In this document: positions 7,516-16,736 of the stretch, piece by piece
How positions within the stretch are numbered: position 1 is the stretch's first letter
How the letters are laid out: each line of letters opens with the position of its first letter
From: an uncultured Allomuricauda sp.
GTDB lineage: Bacteria > Bacteroidota > Bacteroidia > Flavobacteriales > Flavobacteriaceae
Direction of reading: 5' to 3'
Assembly (NCBI GenBank): GCA_937899065.1
Contig: CALBPG010000084.1
Span: 1-36,258, forward strand
Length of the DNA stretch: 36,258 nt
Translations under genes and position numbers: made by a program
The notes under the pieces: generated by a model
Told to the model about the DNA's origin: nothing
The model's database searches: none
What the model saw: the letters and a program-made list of their open reading frames with translations, nothing else

Positions 7516-9618
7516 TTCTTTTTCACCCTATTCGTTTTTACGACACCTATGGTTTTCGGCCAAGAAGAAAAGGTTGCCGATAGCGTATTGACGGAGAATT
7601 TAGACGAAGTAGTGGTTACCGCCACAAGAACTTTACGGCAACTCTCTTCACTCCCCTTACCTGTAACCTTAATCCCGAAAAAACAAATTGAACGCTCAGG
7701 GGTCACCCGACTCAATGAAATTTTGGATGAACAAACCGGAATCGTCATGACACCTGATGCTACCATTGGTGGTGGGCTAGGCGTACAAATTCAAGGCATT
7801 GCCTCTGACTATGTGCTGGTTCTAATTGATGGCGTACCTGTAGTGGGACGAAGCGGCGGTAATTTGGATTTAAGTCGTTTTGCGATAGGCAACATAAAAC
7901 AGATAGAAGTAGTCAAAGGCCCCTCATCCGCGCTTTTTGGCTCGGAAGCATTAGGAGGGGTAATCAATATAATTACGGATAGACCACAGACAGATAAAAT
8001 TAGTGGTCAGGCAAGTCATAGAACCGCTACCTTCAATAGTCAAAATACTGCTGTTAGCTTCAACCAACGTAAGAATAAACTGGGCTATTCCATTTTCTTA
8101 GATCGACTGAGCACCGATGGTTATGATTTGGCAGATGGAGATGAAACACAAACCATCAATCCGTATTTCAATTATACTTTCAATGGCCGCCTGTTTTACG
8201 ATTTCAATGATAACCTCCGCGCCTTTTTTTCTGGAAGGTATTTTCTTCAAGATTTTAATGAACCCTCGGGTACGAGTGAAGAAAGAGACGGGAATTTGCA
8301 ACTTAGAGTTGACCATAAACTATCAAAAAAATCAAAATTTGAATACGAGCTCTACTACACGAATTATGTAACCAATGAACAAAGTGTGGACCCTATCAAT
8401 AATGAGGTTCTTTTTGAAAATGATTTTGACCAAAAATTATTTCGACCTGAAGTTCGGTTCAATCAAACTTTTGGGGACAACAACACCCTAACCACAGGGG
8501 GCGGTTACAATTTCGAAAATTTGAATCGCTCCCTTTTTGCTGAACAAGTTTCTTTTGATTCCCAATATGTCTTCGCCCAATACGATTTTGAACCATTTGA
8601 CAAACTGAACATTATTGTGGGCGCGCGTTTCGACAACCACAGCGTATACAATTCCCAACTCAGCCCTAAAATTTCGGCGAGATACGCCATTACGCCTCAC
8701 TTTTCGGTAAGAGGTTCTGTGGGCAGTGGTTTTAAAGCACCTGATTTCAGACAACTGTATTTGGACTTTACCAACGCACAAGGCGGTAATTACTCCGTTT
8801 TTGGGAAAGAAGTGGAGCGCCAAGGAATACAAAGGCTCATTGATAATAATGAAATCACACGGGACGAAAACAATGAAATCATTCTACGCGTTCCTCTTGA
8901 AGAACTAGGTGAACCTTTGGACGCCGAAAGTTCCATAGGGTATAATCTTGGTTTTGTTTACAAGAAGGGCGATTTCTCAGGAGAAATCAACTTCTACAGA
9001 AATGATTTCACCGACCTTATCGATACGGAAATATTGGCTACCAAAACGGGAGGTGCCAACATCTTTGGTTATGTCAATCGTGAAAGTGTATATACTCAAG
9101 GACTCGAAGTAGACCTGAGGTACAAACTGCTTGACCATCTGAATCTTTCAGCTGGGTATCAATTGCTGTACGCCTATGACAAGGATGTGGAGAGCGAATT
9201 AGAAGAAAATGGAGCTTTCGCTAGGGATCCCAATCGCAATAACGAAACGATAAGAATTGGTCGTGACGCGTACTTCGGTTTGGTAAACCGTTCGCGACAT
9301 ACGTTAAATGTCAAAGCTTTTTATGATATCCCAAAATGGGATGCCAATGCTAATGTAAGAGTAGTCTATCGCAGCAAGTTTGGGTTGACCGATGATAATG
9401 GAAACGGATTTTTAGATGACTTCGATGACACTTTTGTCGATGGCTACGCTCTGGTCAATTTGTCTTTTGGAAAAACATTTTTTAAGCACTATCAGCTTCA
9501 ACTAGGCGCGAACAATTTACTCGATTTTAGAGGGGAAAGCCCTTTTTCCTCGGTAGAAAATCGAATCCTTGTCAATCCTGGGATTCAGCTTTTCGGAAGA
9601 ATAAACATTCAATTTTAA
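7495..9618 (+). CDS. TonB-dependent outer membrane receptor
   Basis: Signal peptide, TonB-box-like DEVVVTATRT, plug domain (VLIDGVPVVGRSGG, IEVVKGPSSALFGSEALGGVINIIT), C-terminal beta-barrel ending in F. Confidence 0.95.
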   Translation: MSLNKFNFFFTLFVFTTPMVFGQEEKVADSVLTENLDEVVVTATRTLRQLSSLPLPVTLIPKKQIERSGVTRLNEILDEQTGIVMTPDATIGGGLGVQIQGIASDYVLVLIDGVPVVGRSGGNLDLSRFAIGNIKQIEVVKGPSSALFGSEALGGVINIITDRPQTDKISGQASHRTATFNSQNTAVSFNQRKNKLGYSIFLDRLSTDGYDLADGDETQTINPYFNYTFNGRLFYDFNDNLRAFFSGRYFLQDFNEPSGTSEERDGNLQLRVDHKLSKKSKFEYELYYTNYVTNEQSVDPINNEVLFENDFDQKLFRPEVRFNQTFGDNNTLTTGGGYNFENLNRSLFAEQVSFDSQYVFAQYDFEPFDKLNIIVGARFDNHSVYNSQLSPKISARYAITPHFSVRGSVGSGFKAPDFRQLYLDFTNAQGGNYSVFGKEVERQGIQRLIDNNEITRDENNEIILRVPLEELGEPLDAESSIGYNLGFVYKKGDFSGEINFYRNDFTDLIDTEILATKTGGANIFGYVNRESVYTQGLEVDLRYKLLDHLNLSAGYQLLYAYDKDVESELEENGAFARDPNRNNETIRIGRDAYFGLVNRSRHTLNVKAFYDIPKWDANANVRVVYRSKFGLTDDNGNGFLDDFDDTFVDGYALVNLSFGKTFFKHYQLQLGANNLLDFRGESPFSSVENRILVNPGIQLFGRINIQF

Positions 9619-9643
9619 ACAATTAACTATAACAAGGATTACT

Positions 9644-10531
9644 ATGAAAACAACCGTAAAACTTTTCACTTTGTTTTTTGCCCTATTCGCTTTTGTTGCC
9701 TGTAGCGACGATGATGAAGGGGTACCAGAAGAATTTACTGTAACCGCTGTTTCCCCTGAGTCAGGCACGGTAGGAACAGAAATCACCATTACTGGCACTA
9801 ATTTCCCATCTGATGCATCCGATGTAACCCTAACTATTGGAGGTGTATCTGCTGCAATTACTTCTATATCAAGCACGCAAATCATAACCACGGTACCTGC
9901 CGGAGCAAGCACAGGTGCTGTGAGCGTGACCGTGGATGGTACAGCCAAAAATATCTCAACGGAGTTTAGGGTATTGGCAGATTTAGAATCTGGAACTGTA
10001 GAGAATCTTTTTGCACCGCAAACTGGTGGCCAAGGACAAGGTGAGATTGGTGGTGAGTTCAACAAATTCAGTTTTGCCACAGGCCTAGAAACCGACAGCG
10101 AAACTGAATGGGATATAGCTTTCCGAGGCACGACCATAGCAGTCAACGGGGGTGCTGTCACAGGTACGAATGACGCGCCCGCTCGAAATGGAAACGGTGG
10201 CGCTGCTATTGAAGATGCCTTGTTTAGTGAAATTACCTCTGCTGATGGACTTACCTATGCACAAGACGGTACTGGTGTTTTCGCCATTCCTACTGGAAGC
10301 GATAATGGCTGGTACAACTACAATTTCATGACCAACGTAGTTAGCCCACTTCCTGGCAAGATTCTCATTTTCAGAACGCATGATGACAAATATGCCAAAG
10401 TTGAAATCTTGAGTTATTATGAAGATGCACCTGCTTCTCCTGATGGATTTGCGGATTCCGCTCGCTACTACACCTTCAACTACGTGTATAATCCCAACCA
10501 AGGAGAAACCGATTTAACCAGCGCTGAATAA
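9644..10531 (+). CDS. HmuY-family lipoprotein with N-terminal IPT/TIG domain
   Basis: Lipobox FVACSDDDE; VTAVSPESGTVGTEITITGTNFP (TIG); ETEWDIAFRGTTIAVNGGA and YYTFNYVYNPNQ are HmuY-like. Confidence 0.88.
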   Translation: MKTTVKLFTLFFALFAFVACSDDDEGVPEEFTVTAVSPESGTVGTEITITGTNFPSDASDVTLTIGGVSAAITSISSTQIITTVPAGASTGAVSVTVDGTAKNISTEFRVLADLESGTVENLFAPQTGGQGQGEIGGEFNKFSFATGLETDSETEWDIAFRGTTIAVNGGAVTGTNDAPARNGNGGAAIEDALFSEITSADGLTYAQDGTGVFAIPTGSDNGWYNYNFMTNVVSPLPGKILIFRTHDDKYAKVEILSYYEDAPASPDGFADSARYYTFNYVYNPNQGETDLTSAE

Positions 10532-10981
10532 ATGGGAAAAGCCATTCAAATACTATTTATCGTATTTCGACTTGTATTGGGAGGTATGATGGTTTATGGC
10601 GGAATTCAAAAATTTCAAAAGCCTATCCCCAAACCAGTGGAGGTAGTAGAAACCGCATCAAAATTCACTTCTCCTGAAAAGGAAAGCACTTTGCAAAAAA
10701 TACTATATATCAGTGGCGCAAAGCAGACGGGATACTTTTGGCAAGTACTTGGAGTTTGCGAACTCCTTTTTGGACTGCTATTGATTTTGCAGGGCACCAG
10801 TTTTATTGGAGCCGTTTTTTTGCTCCCCATAACCCTTCACATTTTCCTATTCCACCTGTATTTGGAAAGTGATGAAATGGGTGAACTTTTGCAAACTGGA
10901 GGCTTGTTTGCCATCAATATCCTTTTGGTGTTGAAAGAACACAAAAAATGGAAACACCTCCTTTGGATTAAACCAATTTAG
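10532..10981 (+). CDS. DoxX-like membrane protein
   Basis: FRLVLGGMMVYGGIQKFQKP start and four TM segments; start codon directly follows the HmuY stop codon. Confidence 0.8.
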   Translation: MGKAIQILFIVFRLVLGGMMVYGGIQKFQKPIPKPVEVVETASKFTSPEKESTLQKILYISGAKQTGYFWQVLGVCELLFGLLLILQGTSFIGAVFLLPITLHIFLFHLYLESDEMGELLQTGGLFAINILLVLKEHKKWKHLLWIKPI

Positions 10982-11007
10982 TTGAGTTAGTTTGGTCAGT
11001 TCTAGAG

Positions 11008-11046
11008 AAGCGGGGAGTTATGTCTGGTCCCCGCTTTTCTTTTTTC
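11008..11046 (+). terminator. Rho-independent terminator
   Basis: AAGCGGGGA-N11-TCCCCGCTT followed by TTCTTTTTT. Confidence 0.85.
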
Positions 11047-11170
11047 CTCCCATATGGAATTTGCTGTTAACTACCTTTCGAAGCTTCGTGATATGAAAAA
11101 AGAGTTTCCAGACTATTTTTTGGGTATTAGGCTCATTTCTGAAATAACTATTTTGCAGCTTTAAGAAGTT

Positions 11171-12331
11171 GTGAAACCACCCAAACACATCCTGCCTGTT
11201 ATTGTCATTGCACAATTCTTTTGTACTTCGTTGTGGTTTGCGGGGAATGGTGTTCTGAACAGTTTGCTGGCTGAAAAAGGAATCGCTATTTCTGTCGGAA
11301 CAGTCACCGCCTCAGTACAATTCGGTTTCATTATTGGCACATTGCTTTTTGCAATACTCACCATTACCGACCGATTTTCACCTTCTAAGGTTTTTTTGGT
11401 TTGCGCGGCTCTTGGAGCCTTGTGCAATTTGGGAATGGTTTGGAAAACCTCAGGTTCGGAGCTGCTATTGGCCTCTCGCTTCACTACTGGTTTTTTCCTT
11501 GCAGGCATTTATCCGGTTGGGATGAAGATAGCAGCAGATTACTTTGACAAGGGTTTGGGTAAATCATTGGGGTACTTGGTGGGTGCCTTGGTTGTGGGAA
11601 CCGCACTTCCCCATTTTTTAAAATGGCTTACGGCTCTTCTCCCCTGGCAATACGTCATTTTTAGCACTTCATTTCTCGCAGTAGTTGGTGGGATACTTAT
11701 GGTTTCTTTAGTGCCAGATGGTCCTTTTCGTAAATCTAGTCAACACCTAGACTTGATGGCTTGCTTTTCCATTTTCAAGAAGAAAGATTTTCGTGTAGCT
11801 GCTTTTGGTTACTTCGGGCACATGTGGGAACTCTACACTTTTTGGGCTTTTGTTCCCATTCTACTAAGACTGTTTATGGAGTTCCATAAAATACCTGAGC
11901 TATCCATTGCTTTCTGGTCATTTTGCGTTATTGCCATTGGTGGGTTGGCTTGTGTTCTTGGCGGATACATTTCACAAAACCATGGTGTAAAACGCACAGC
12001 AAGGTCAGCACTTTTATTATCCGGATTGTGCTGTTTGCTTTCGCCTTTGGCACTACTCTACGCTCCTTTACCTCTATTTCTCATCTTCCTCTTGTTTTGG
12101 GGAATGGTAGTCATTATGGATTCTCCGCTGTTTTCTACCTTAGTCGCCCAAAGTACACCTCAAACTATTAAAGGCACTGCATTGACCATCACCAACTGCA
12201 TTGGGTTTGCTATTACGATTGTAAGCCTTCAACTTATCCAGCTCCTTCAAGGTATCTTACCTGATGTTTTTCTTTTTATGGTGTTGGCTCTTGGCCCCAC
12301 GTTTGGATTAATAGGATTGTTTAGAAAGTAA
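11171..12331 (+). CDS. MFS transporter (GTG start)
   Basis: About 12 hydrophobic segments; FCTSLWFAGNGVLNSLL and LLLASRFTTGFFLAGIYPVGMKIAADYF are MFS-like. Confidence 0.9.
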   Translation: MKPPKHILPVIVIAQFFCTSLWFAGNGVLNSLLAEKGIAISVGTVTASVQFGFIIGTLLFAILTITDRFSPSKVFLVCAALGALCNLGMVWKTSGSELLLASRFTTGFFLAGIYPVGMKIAADYFDKGLGKSLGYLVGALVVGTALPHFLKWLTALLPWQYVIFSTSFLAVVGGILMVSLVPDGPFRKSSQHLDLMACFSIFKKKDFRVAAFGYFGHMWELYTFWAFVPILLRLFMEFHKIPELSIAFWSFCVIAIGGLACVLGGYISQNHGVKRTARSALLLSGLCCLLSPLALLYAPLPLFLIFLLFWGMVVIMDSPLFSTLVAQSTPQTIKGTALTITNCIGFAITIVSLQLIQLLQGILPDVFLFMVLALGPTFGLIGLFRK

Positions 12332-12365
12332 TTTAATCCTTCCATTTTGACATTTATAACTAAAA

Positions 12366-12423
12366 TACCCTCTCCTACAACAAAGGGGAGGTGTCCTGAT
12401 AGCAAAATCAGGACGGAGGGGTA
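12366..12423. repeat. Structured element upstream of the DUF559 gene (two hairpins plus possible outer stem)
   Basis: CCTCTCC/GGGGAGG (12369-12375 with 12385-12391, one G-U), GTCCTGAT/ATCAGGAC (12393-12400 with 12407-12414), outer TACCC/GGGTA. Confidence 0.7.
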
Positions 12424-12467
12424 ATTTTTATTTTTAACTACCACCACTACCAGATCGTATCTTACTT

Positions 12468-12824
12468 ATGCAAATTCACAACAAGAAAATACTTAAACCC
12501 TTCAGAAAACAACTGCGCAAAAATCCAACCCCAGCAGAAGCCTTTTTATGGAAATATCTAAAAGGAAAGAAATTAGAAGGAAGAAAGTTCAGAAGACAAC
12601 ATAGTATTGATTTTTACATTGTGGATTTCTATTGTGTCTCTGAAAAGTTAGTCATCGAGCTGGATGGCCAAGTACATTTCAATCCTGCTACACAGGAAAA
12701 AGACCACATCCGAACCCAACATTTGGAAGGTTTAGGAATCAAAGTAATTAGGTTTGAGAATAAACAGGTTTTTGAAAATTTGTCTTCCGTCTTAAAGGAA
12801 ATAAAGCGCAATTTTAGAAAATAG
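12468..12824 (+). CDS. DUF559 (Vsr-like endonuclease fold) protein
   Basis: LRKNPTPAEAFLWKYLKGKKLEGRKFRRQHSIDFYIVDFYCVSEKLVIELDGQVHF...VIRFENKQVFENL is the canonical DUF559 pattern. Confidence 0.93.
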   Translation: MQIHNKKILKPFRKQLRKNPTPAEAFLWKYLKGKKLEGRKFRRQHSIDFYIVDFYCVSEKLVIELDGQVHFNPATQEKDHIRTQHLEGLGIKVIRFENKQVFENLSSVLKEIKRNFRK

Positions 12825-12841
12825 CTTTCGAGAAGTATCAA

Positions 12842-12902
12842 CCCTTTTGTCCTTCGGACATCTTCCCTTTAAGGGAAGATGCTTTTTTCGAGCGGTCAAG
12901 GG
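12842..12902. repeat. Structured element downstream of the DUF559 gene (two hairpins plus outer stem), roughly the inverted counterpart of 12366-12423
   Basis: CCCTT (12842-12846)/AAGGG (12898-12902) enclosing GTCC-TTC-GGAC (12849-12859) and CATCTTCCCTT-T-AAGGGAAGATG (12859-12881) followed by CTTTTTT. Confidence 0.7.
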
Positions 12903-12962
12903 AATCAAAAACAAGTTTTAGAAACCAAAACTTTACCCCTGAAGGTGTGCACCAAAAGACTA

Positions 12963-14243
12963 TTACAACTCGCAATGCCGAACGGCCTCAATGGTCTTAT
13001 CTAAATCCGCATAGCTTAAGGCATCATTCAGGAAATAACTCTCAAAAGCTGAAGGCGGTAAGTACACCCCTTGTTTCAACATACCGTGGAAATACTTTTT
13101 AAAGCTATCATTGTTTCCTTTGCCGGAAGAAGCGAAATCCATAACTGGTTCATCGCAAAAATGGACTGAAATCATGCTCCCAAACCGATTGATTTGATGT
13201 GTCACACCTCTTTCCGTTAAAACTGCTGCCACACCTTTATGTAGGTATTCCGTTTTTTCTGCAAGACTGTCAAATACCTCTGGTTTTTCACTCAGTTCTT
13301 TGAGCATAGCAAGTCCGGCACTCATAGCCAAGGGATTTCCACTTAAAGTACCTGCTTGATAAACGGGTCCTTCTGGGGCCAGATGCGCCATGATTTCTGA
13401 TTTGGCTGCAAAAGCACCTACAGGAAGTCCACCTCCGATAACCTTTCCGAACATGACGATATCCGCATCGATGCCCAGTGCTTCTTGTGCACCACCTTTT
13501 GCCAATCGGAACCCAGTCATGACCTCATCGAACAATAATAAAATACCTTCTTGGGTACACAATTCGCGTAGACCGTGGATGAATTCATCTGTTGGAACAA
13601 TACACCCCATGTTTCCCGCAACCGGCTCAATGATAATGGCTGCAATCTCATCCTTATTGGCCGCAACCAAGTCTTTTACCCCTTCCAAATCATTGTAATT
13701 CGCCAATAGGGTATCTTTTGCCGTACCCTGTGTCACCCCAGGACTATTTGGGCTTCCGAATGTAACCGCTCCACTTCCTGCTTGAATCAAAAAAGCATCA
13801 GAATGTCCGTGATAACAGCCAGCAAACTTGATAATTTTATCTTTTCCGGTATACCCTCTAGCCAATCGAACTGCACTCATGCACGCCTCGGTGCCACTGT
13901 TCACAAAACGAATCTTGTCGATGTTGGGCACCATCGAAACCGCCAATTGCGCCAGCTCAGTTTCAATTTCCGTAGGCATTCCAAAGGAAGTTCCCTTTTT
14001 TGCCTTCTCAATTACTGCGTTGATAACAGGCTCATAGGCATGTCCTAAAATCAATGGACCCCAAGAGGCGATGAAATCTATCAACTGGTTGCCATCTTCA
14101 TCGTAGAGGTAAGCACCTTTGGCTTCTTTCACAAATATCGGGTCGCCGCCAACGGCCTTAAAGGCTCTTACAGGAGAATTCACTCCTCCCGGAATGTATT
14201 TTTTTGCTTCAGCGAACAGTGCGCTACTGCGTTGATAAATCAT
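12963..14243 (-). CDS. hemL: Glutamate-1-semialdehyde 2,1-aminomutase
   Basis: [42 protein letters not shown] and [18 protein letters not shown] motifs; full length. Confidence 0.97.
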   Translation of the reverse strand: MIYQRSSALFAEAKKYIPGGVNSPVRAFKAVGGDPIFVKEAKGAYLYDEDGNQLIDFIASWGPLILGHAYEPVINAVIEKAKKGTSFGMPTEIETELAQLAVSMVPNIDKIRFVNSGTEACMSAVRLARGYTGKDKIIKFAGCYHGHSDAFLIQAGSGAVTFGSPNSPGVTQGTAKDTLLANYNDLEGVKDLVAANKDEIAAIIIEPVAGNMGCIVPTDEFIHGLRELCTQEGILLLFDEVMTGFRLAKGGAQEALGIDADIVMFGKVIGGGLPVGAFAAKSEIMAHLAPEGPVYQAGTLSGNPLAMSAGLAMLKELSEKPEVFDSLAEKTEYLHKGVAAVLTERGVTHQINRFGSMISVHFCDEPVMDFASSGKGNNDSFKKYFHGMLKQGVYLPPSAFESYFLNDALSYADLDKTIEAVRHCEL

Positions 14244-15094
14244 TTGGATTTTTCTTTTCGAATGTTCAAAACCTGACCGATGGACAGTGAAGATGAATCA
14301 AGATTGTTCAATTGCATCAACTCGTCTACTGAAATATTGTACCGCTTGGAAAGGGCGTACAGCGTGTCTCCCTTTTCAACCACATGGGTAAACACTTTAT
14401 ATTTTTTGGGTTTTCGAACTTCAGAAAGACCTCCTCGGACAACAGCTTCATCAAATTGGTCCAGGTTGTAGCGCTCAATCAAGTAAATCAATTTTTGTGG
14501 GTACTTACGGTCCGTAGCATAACCCGCTTGGCGCAAACCATGGGCCCATTTTTTGTAGTCATCACGTCGATAATTGAACAGAAATTTATATCTGGAACGT
14601 GATGATAAGAAAATACTATGATCCCGAAACGAAAACATCGGGTGATTGTATTTTCGAAAGCGCTCCCCTCTTTCGTCATCGTCATGAAAATCAAACTCAC
14701 CTTCCCAACCGGTATGGCATTTTATTCCAAAGTGGTTGTTGGTTTTACGGGTCAACTCTCCTTTGCCCGAGCCGCTTTCCAAAATCCCTTGCGCCAGAGT
14801 GATACTAGCCGGAATACCAAAAGCTTTCATTTCGTATTGGGCGATTTCAGAGAAGGTTTCAATGTATTCTTCGGTAGAAGCAATAGGAAACTTCACAAAA
14901 CGCCCCGGATTTTCCGGCATGGGGTATAAATCCTTGTTTGCAGGGTCGGTCCTTGGGGTATTTCCGTTTCGGTCGGGTGTTTTGACCGTTTGGGTAGTTC
15001 TTTTCGGGTTTTGCGTCCTTGCCGTTCTCTTTTTAGTACCGCAACTGGCCAACAAAAGTGTTAGCACCATTACCGTTCCCATTAGCTTTCTCAT
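14240..15094 (-). CDS. Glucosaminidase-domain lipoprotein with C-terminal LysM
   Basis: [38 protein letters not shown]-terminal [29 protein letters not shown] LysM. Confidence 0.93.
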   Translation of the reverse strand: MRKLMGTVMVLTLLLASCGTKKRTARTQNPKRTTQTVKTPDRNGNTPRTDPANKDLYPMPENPGRFVKFPIASTEEYIETFSEIAQYEMKAFGIPASITLAQGILESGSGKGELTRKTNNHFGIKCHTGWEGEFDFHDDDERGERFRKYNHPMFSFRDHSIFLSSRSRYKFLFNYRRDDYKKWAHGLRQAGYATDRKYPQKLIYLIERYNLDQFDEAVVRGGLSEVRKPKKYKVFTHVVEKGDTLYALSKRYNISVDELMQLNNLDSSSLSIGQVLNIRKEKSK

Positions 15095-15999
15095 ATCTCC
15101 AATAAGGGCATTTTCCTCTGTTTCAATCTTTGGTTCATTCCGATGTTACCTTGTAATCCACCGGTGTGAATGGCGAGAATCTTACTTCCTTTTTGGAAAT
15201 GGCCTTTTTGTATCAAATCCACAATTCCAAACATCATTTTTCCCGTGTAAACGGGGTCAAGCGGAATATCTGTTTCTTTTTTAAAGGTGTTGATGAAATT
15301 CACCAAGACTTCATTCACCTTGCCGTAGCCTCCAAAATGATAGTCTGAAATCAAATTCCAGTTATCTCGCTTCACAAAAGTAGCAATATCTGCTTTTAAA
15401 AAATCACCCTTGAGCGCGGGAAAGCCCAAAACGGTGTGATGCTGTTCTGAAGCATTGATTACACCGGATATGGTTCCGCCCGTACCAACTGCACAACAAA
15501 CGTGGTCAAAAGATGCATCTTCCTCGGTTAGAATCTCCATACATCCTTTCACAGCTAAAGCATTGGTTCCGCCCTCGGGAAGTATCATGGGATTTTCATA
15601 CTTCGTTTGCAGCACTTCGACAAAGCGCTTTGTGTTCTTTTCACGATATTCTTCTCTGGATACAAAGTCTAATTGCATTCCATATGCAAATGCCCTTTTT
15701 AAAGTGGGGTTATCCTTCCATTGATTTTGCAGTTCCTCCCCTCGAATAATGCCGATGGTTTCAAATCCATGTTCGTGGCCAGCGCAAGCCACTGCTAGAA
15801 TGTGATTGGAATACGCTCCTCCAAAGGTGAGGAGTTTGGTATATTTTTCCTTTTTTGCTCGCTGGAGGTTGTATTTGAGTTTGCGTAATTTATTTCCTGA
15901 AATTATGGGATGTAACAAGTCATCCCGTTTCAGGTATAACCGAACTTCAAAGGAATCCAATCCAGGTATTTCAACACGTTGATTCACCGGAGCGTCCAT
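15091..15999 (-). CDS. PLP-dependent 1-aminocyclopropane-1-carboxylate deaminase / D-cysteine desulfhydrase family
   Basis: LKRDDLLHPIISGNKLRKLKYNL, LTFGGAYSNHILAVA, VGTGGTISGVI. Confidence 0.9.
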   Translation of the reverse strand: MDAPVNQRVEIPGLDSFEVRLYLKRDDLLHPIISGNKLRKLKYNLQRAKKEKYTKLLTFGGAYSNHILAVACAGHEHGFETIGIIRGEELQNQWKDNPTLKRAFAYGMQLDFVSREEYREKNTKRFVEVLQTKYENPMILPEGGTNALAVKGCMEILTEEDASFDHVCCAVGTGGTISGVINASEQHHTVLGFPALKGDFLKADIATFVKRDNWNLISDYHFGGYGKVNEVLVNFINTFKKETDIPLDPVYTGKMMFGIVDLIQKGHFQKGSKILAIHTGGLQGNIGMNQRLKQRKMPLLEI

Positions 16000-16005
16000 C
16001 TAAAA

Positions 16006-16335
16006 CTAGCGAACCAAATAATCGAGAAAGCTGAAGGGTTTCCGTCCAGCTAAATACTTTGGGTTTTTCTCATTGGCATAGGCTTCACGTTCAAAACTAA
16101 TGTTTTGGTATGCGCGATAACTATCCAGATACAAAATTGTACGTATGAGCCACTCTAGAATATAGAAAAGATAAAAGGGAAGTATGAGCAATTCGCTCTG
16201 CTGTCTTAGGTGGATTTTTTCGTGGTTTATCAATACTTCGTCCTTTTTTAGGGCATCATCTTTTAAGATGATAAAAGGCCAAAGAGATAATCCGACGTAA
16301 TTGCGATAGAACAAATGTTTGAAAATCAAAATCAC
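16006..16335 (-). CDS. Small membrane protein with HExxH motif, putative M56-like metallopeptidase fragment or minimal form
   Basis: LINHEKIHLRQQSELLILPFYLFYILEWLIR and downstream FEREAYANE. Confidence 0.7.
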   Translation of the reverse strand: MILIFKHLFYRNYVGLSLWPFIILKDDALKKDEVLINHEKIHLRQQSELLILPFYLFYILEWLIRTILYLDSYRAYQNISFEREAYANEKNPKYLAGRKPFSFLDYLVR

Positions 16336-16440
16336 AAGAATCCGTACTAATCTTCTTTCAAAGATAACTGCAAAATCTTCAGTTCAGTATGTGAGCACTT
16401 CAATTCAATTAACAATTTCGGTGAAAGACGGTTTTCGTAA

Positions 16441-16665
<225 letters not shown>

Positions 16666-16736
16666 AAAGAGGGGTTTCGGCATAATTGTTGATGCTTAAA
16701 TTCAAAGGTTTAGGTATAAACTCAAAAAAGATTACT

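Noticed and set aside
9517-10161. 214-aa minus-strand ORF
   Set aside because: Antisense to the TonB receptor end and HmuY gene; Val/Pro/Thr-biased shadow translation.
12944-12953. GGTGTGCACC short palindrome-like sequence near the hemL 3' end
   Set aside because: Only 4-bp arms; expected by chance.
14736-15284. 182-aa plus-strand ORF
   Set aside because: Antisense to the LysM/glucosaminidase and PLP-enzyme genes.
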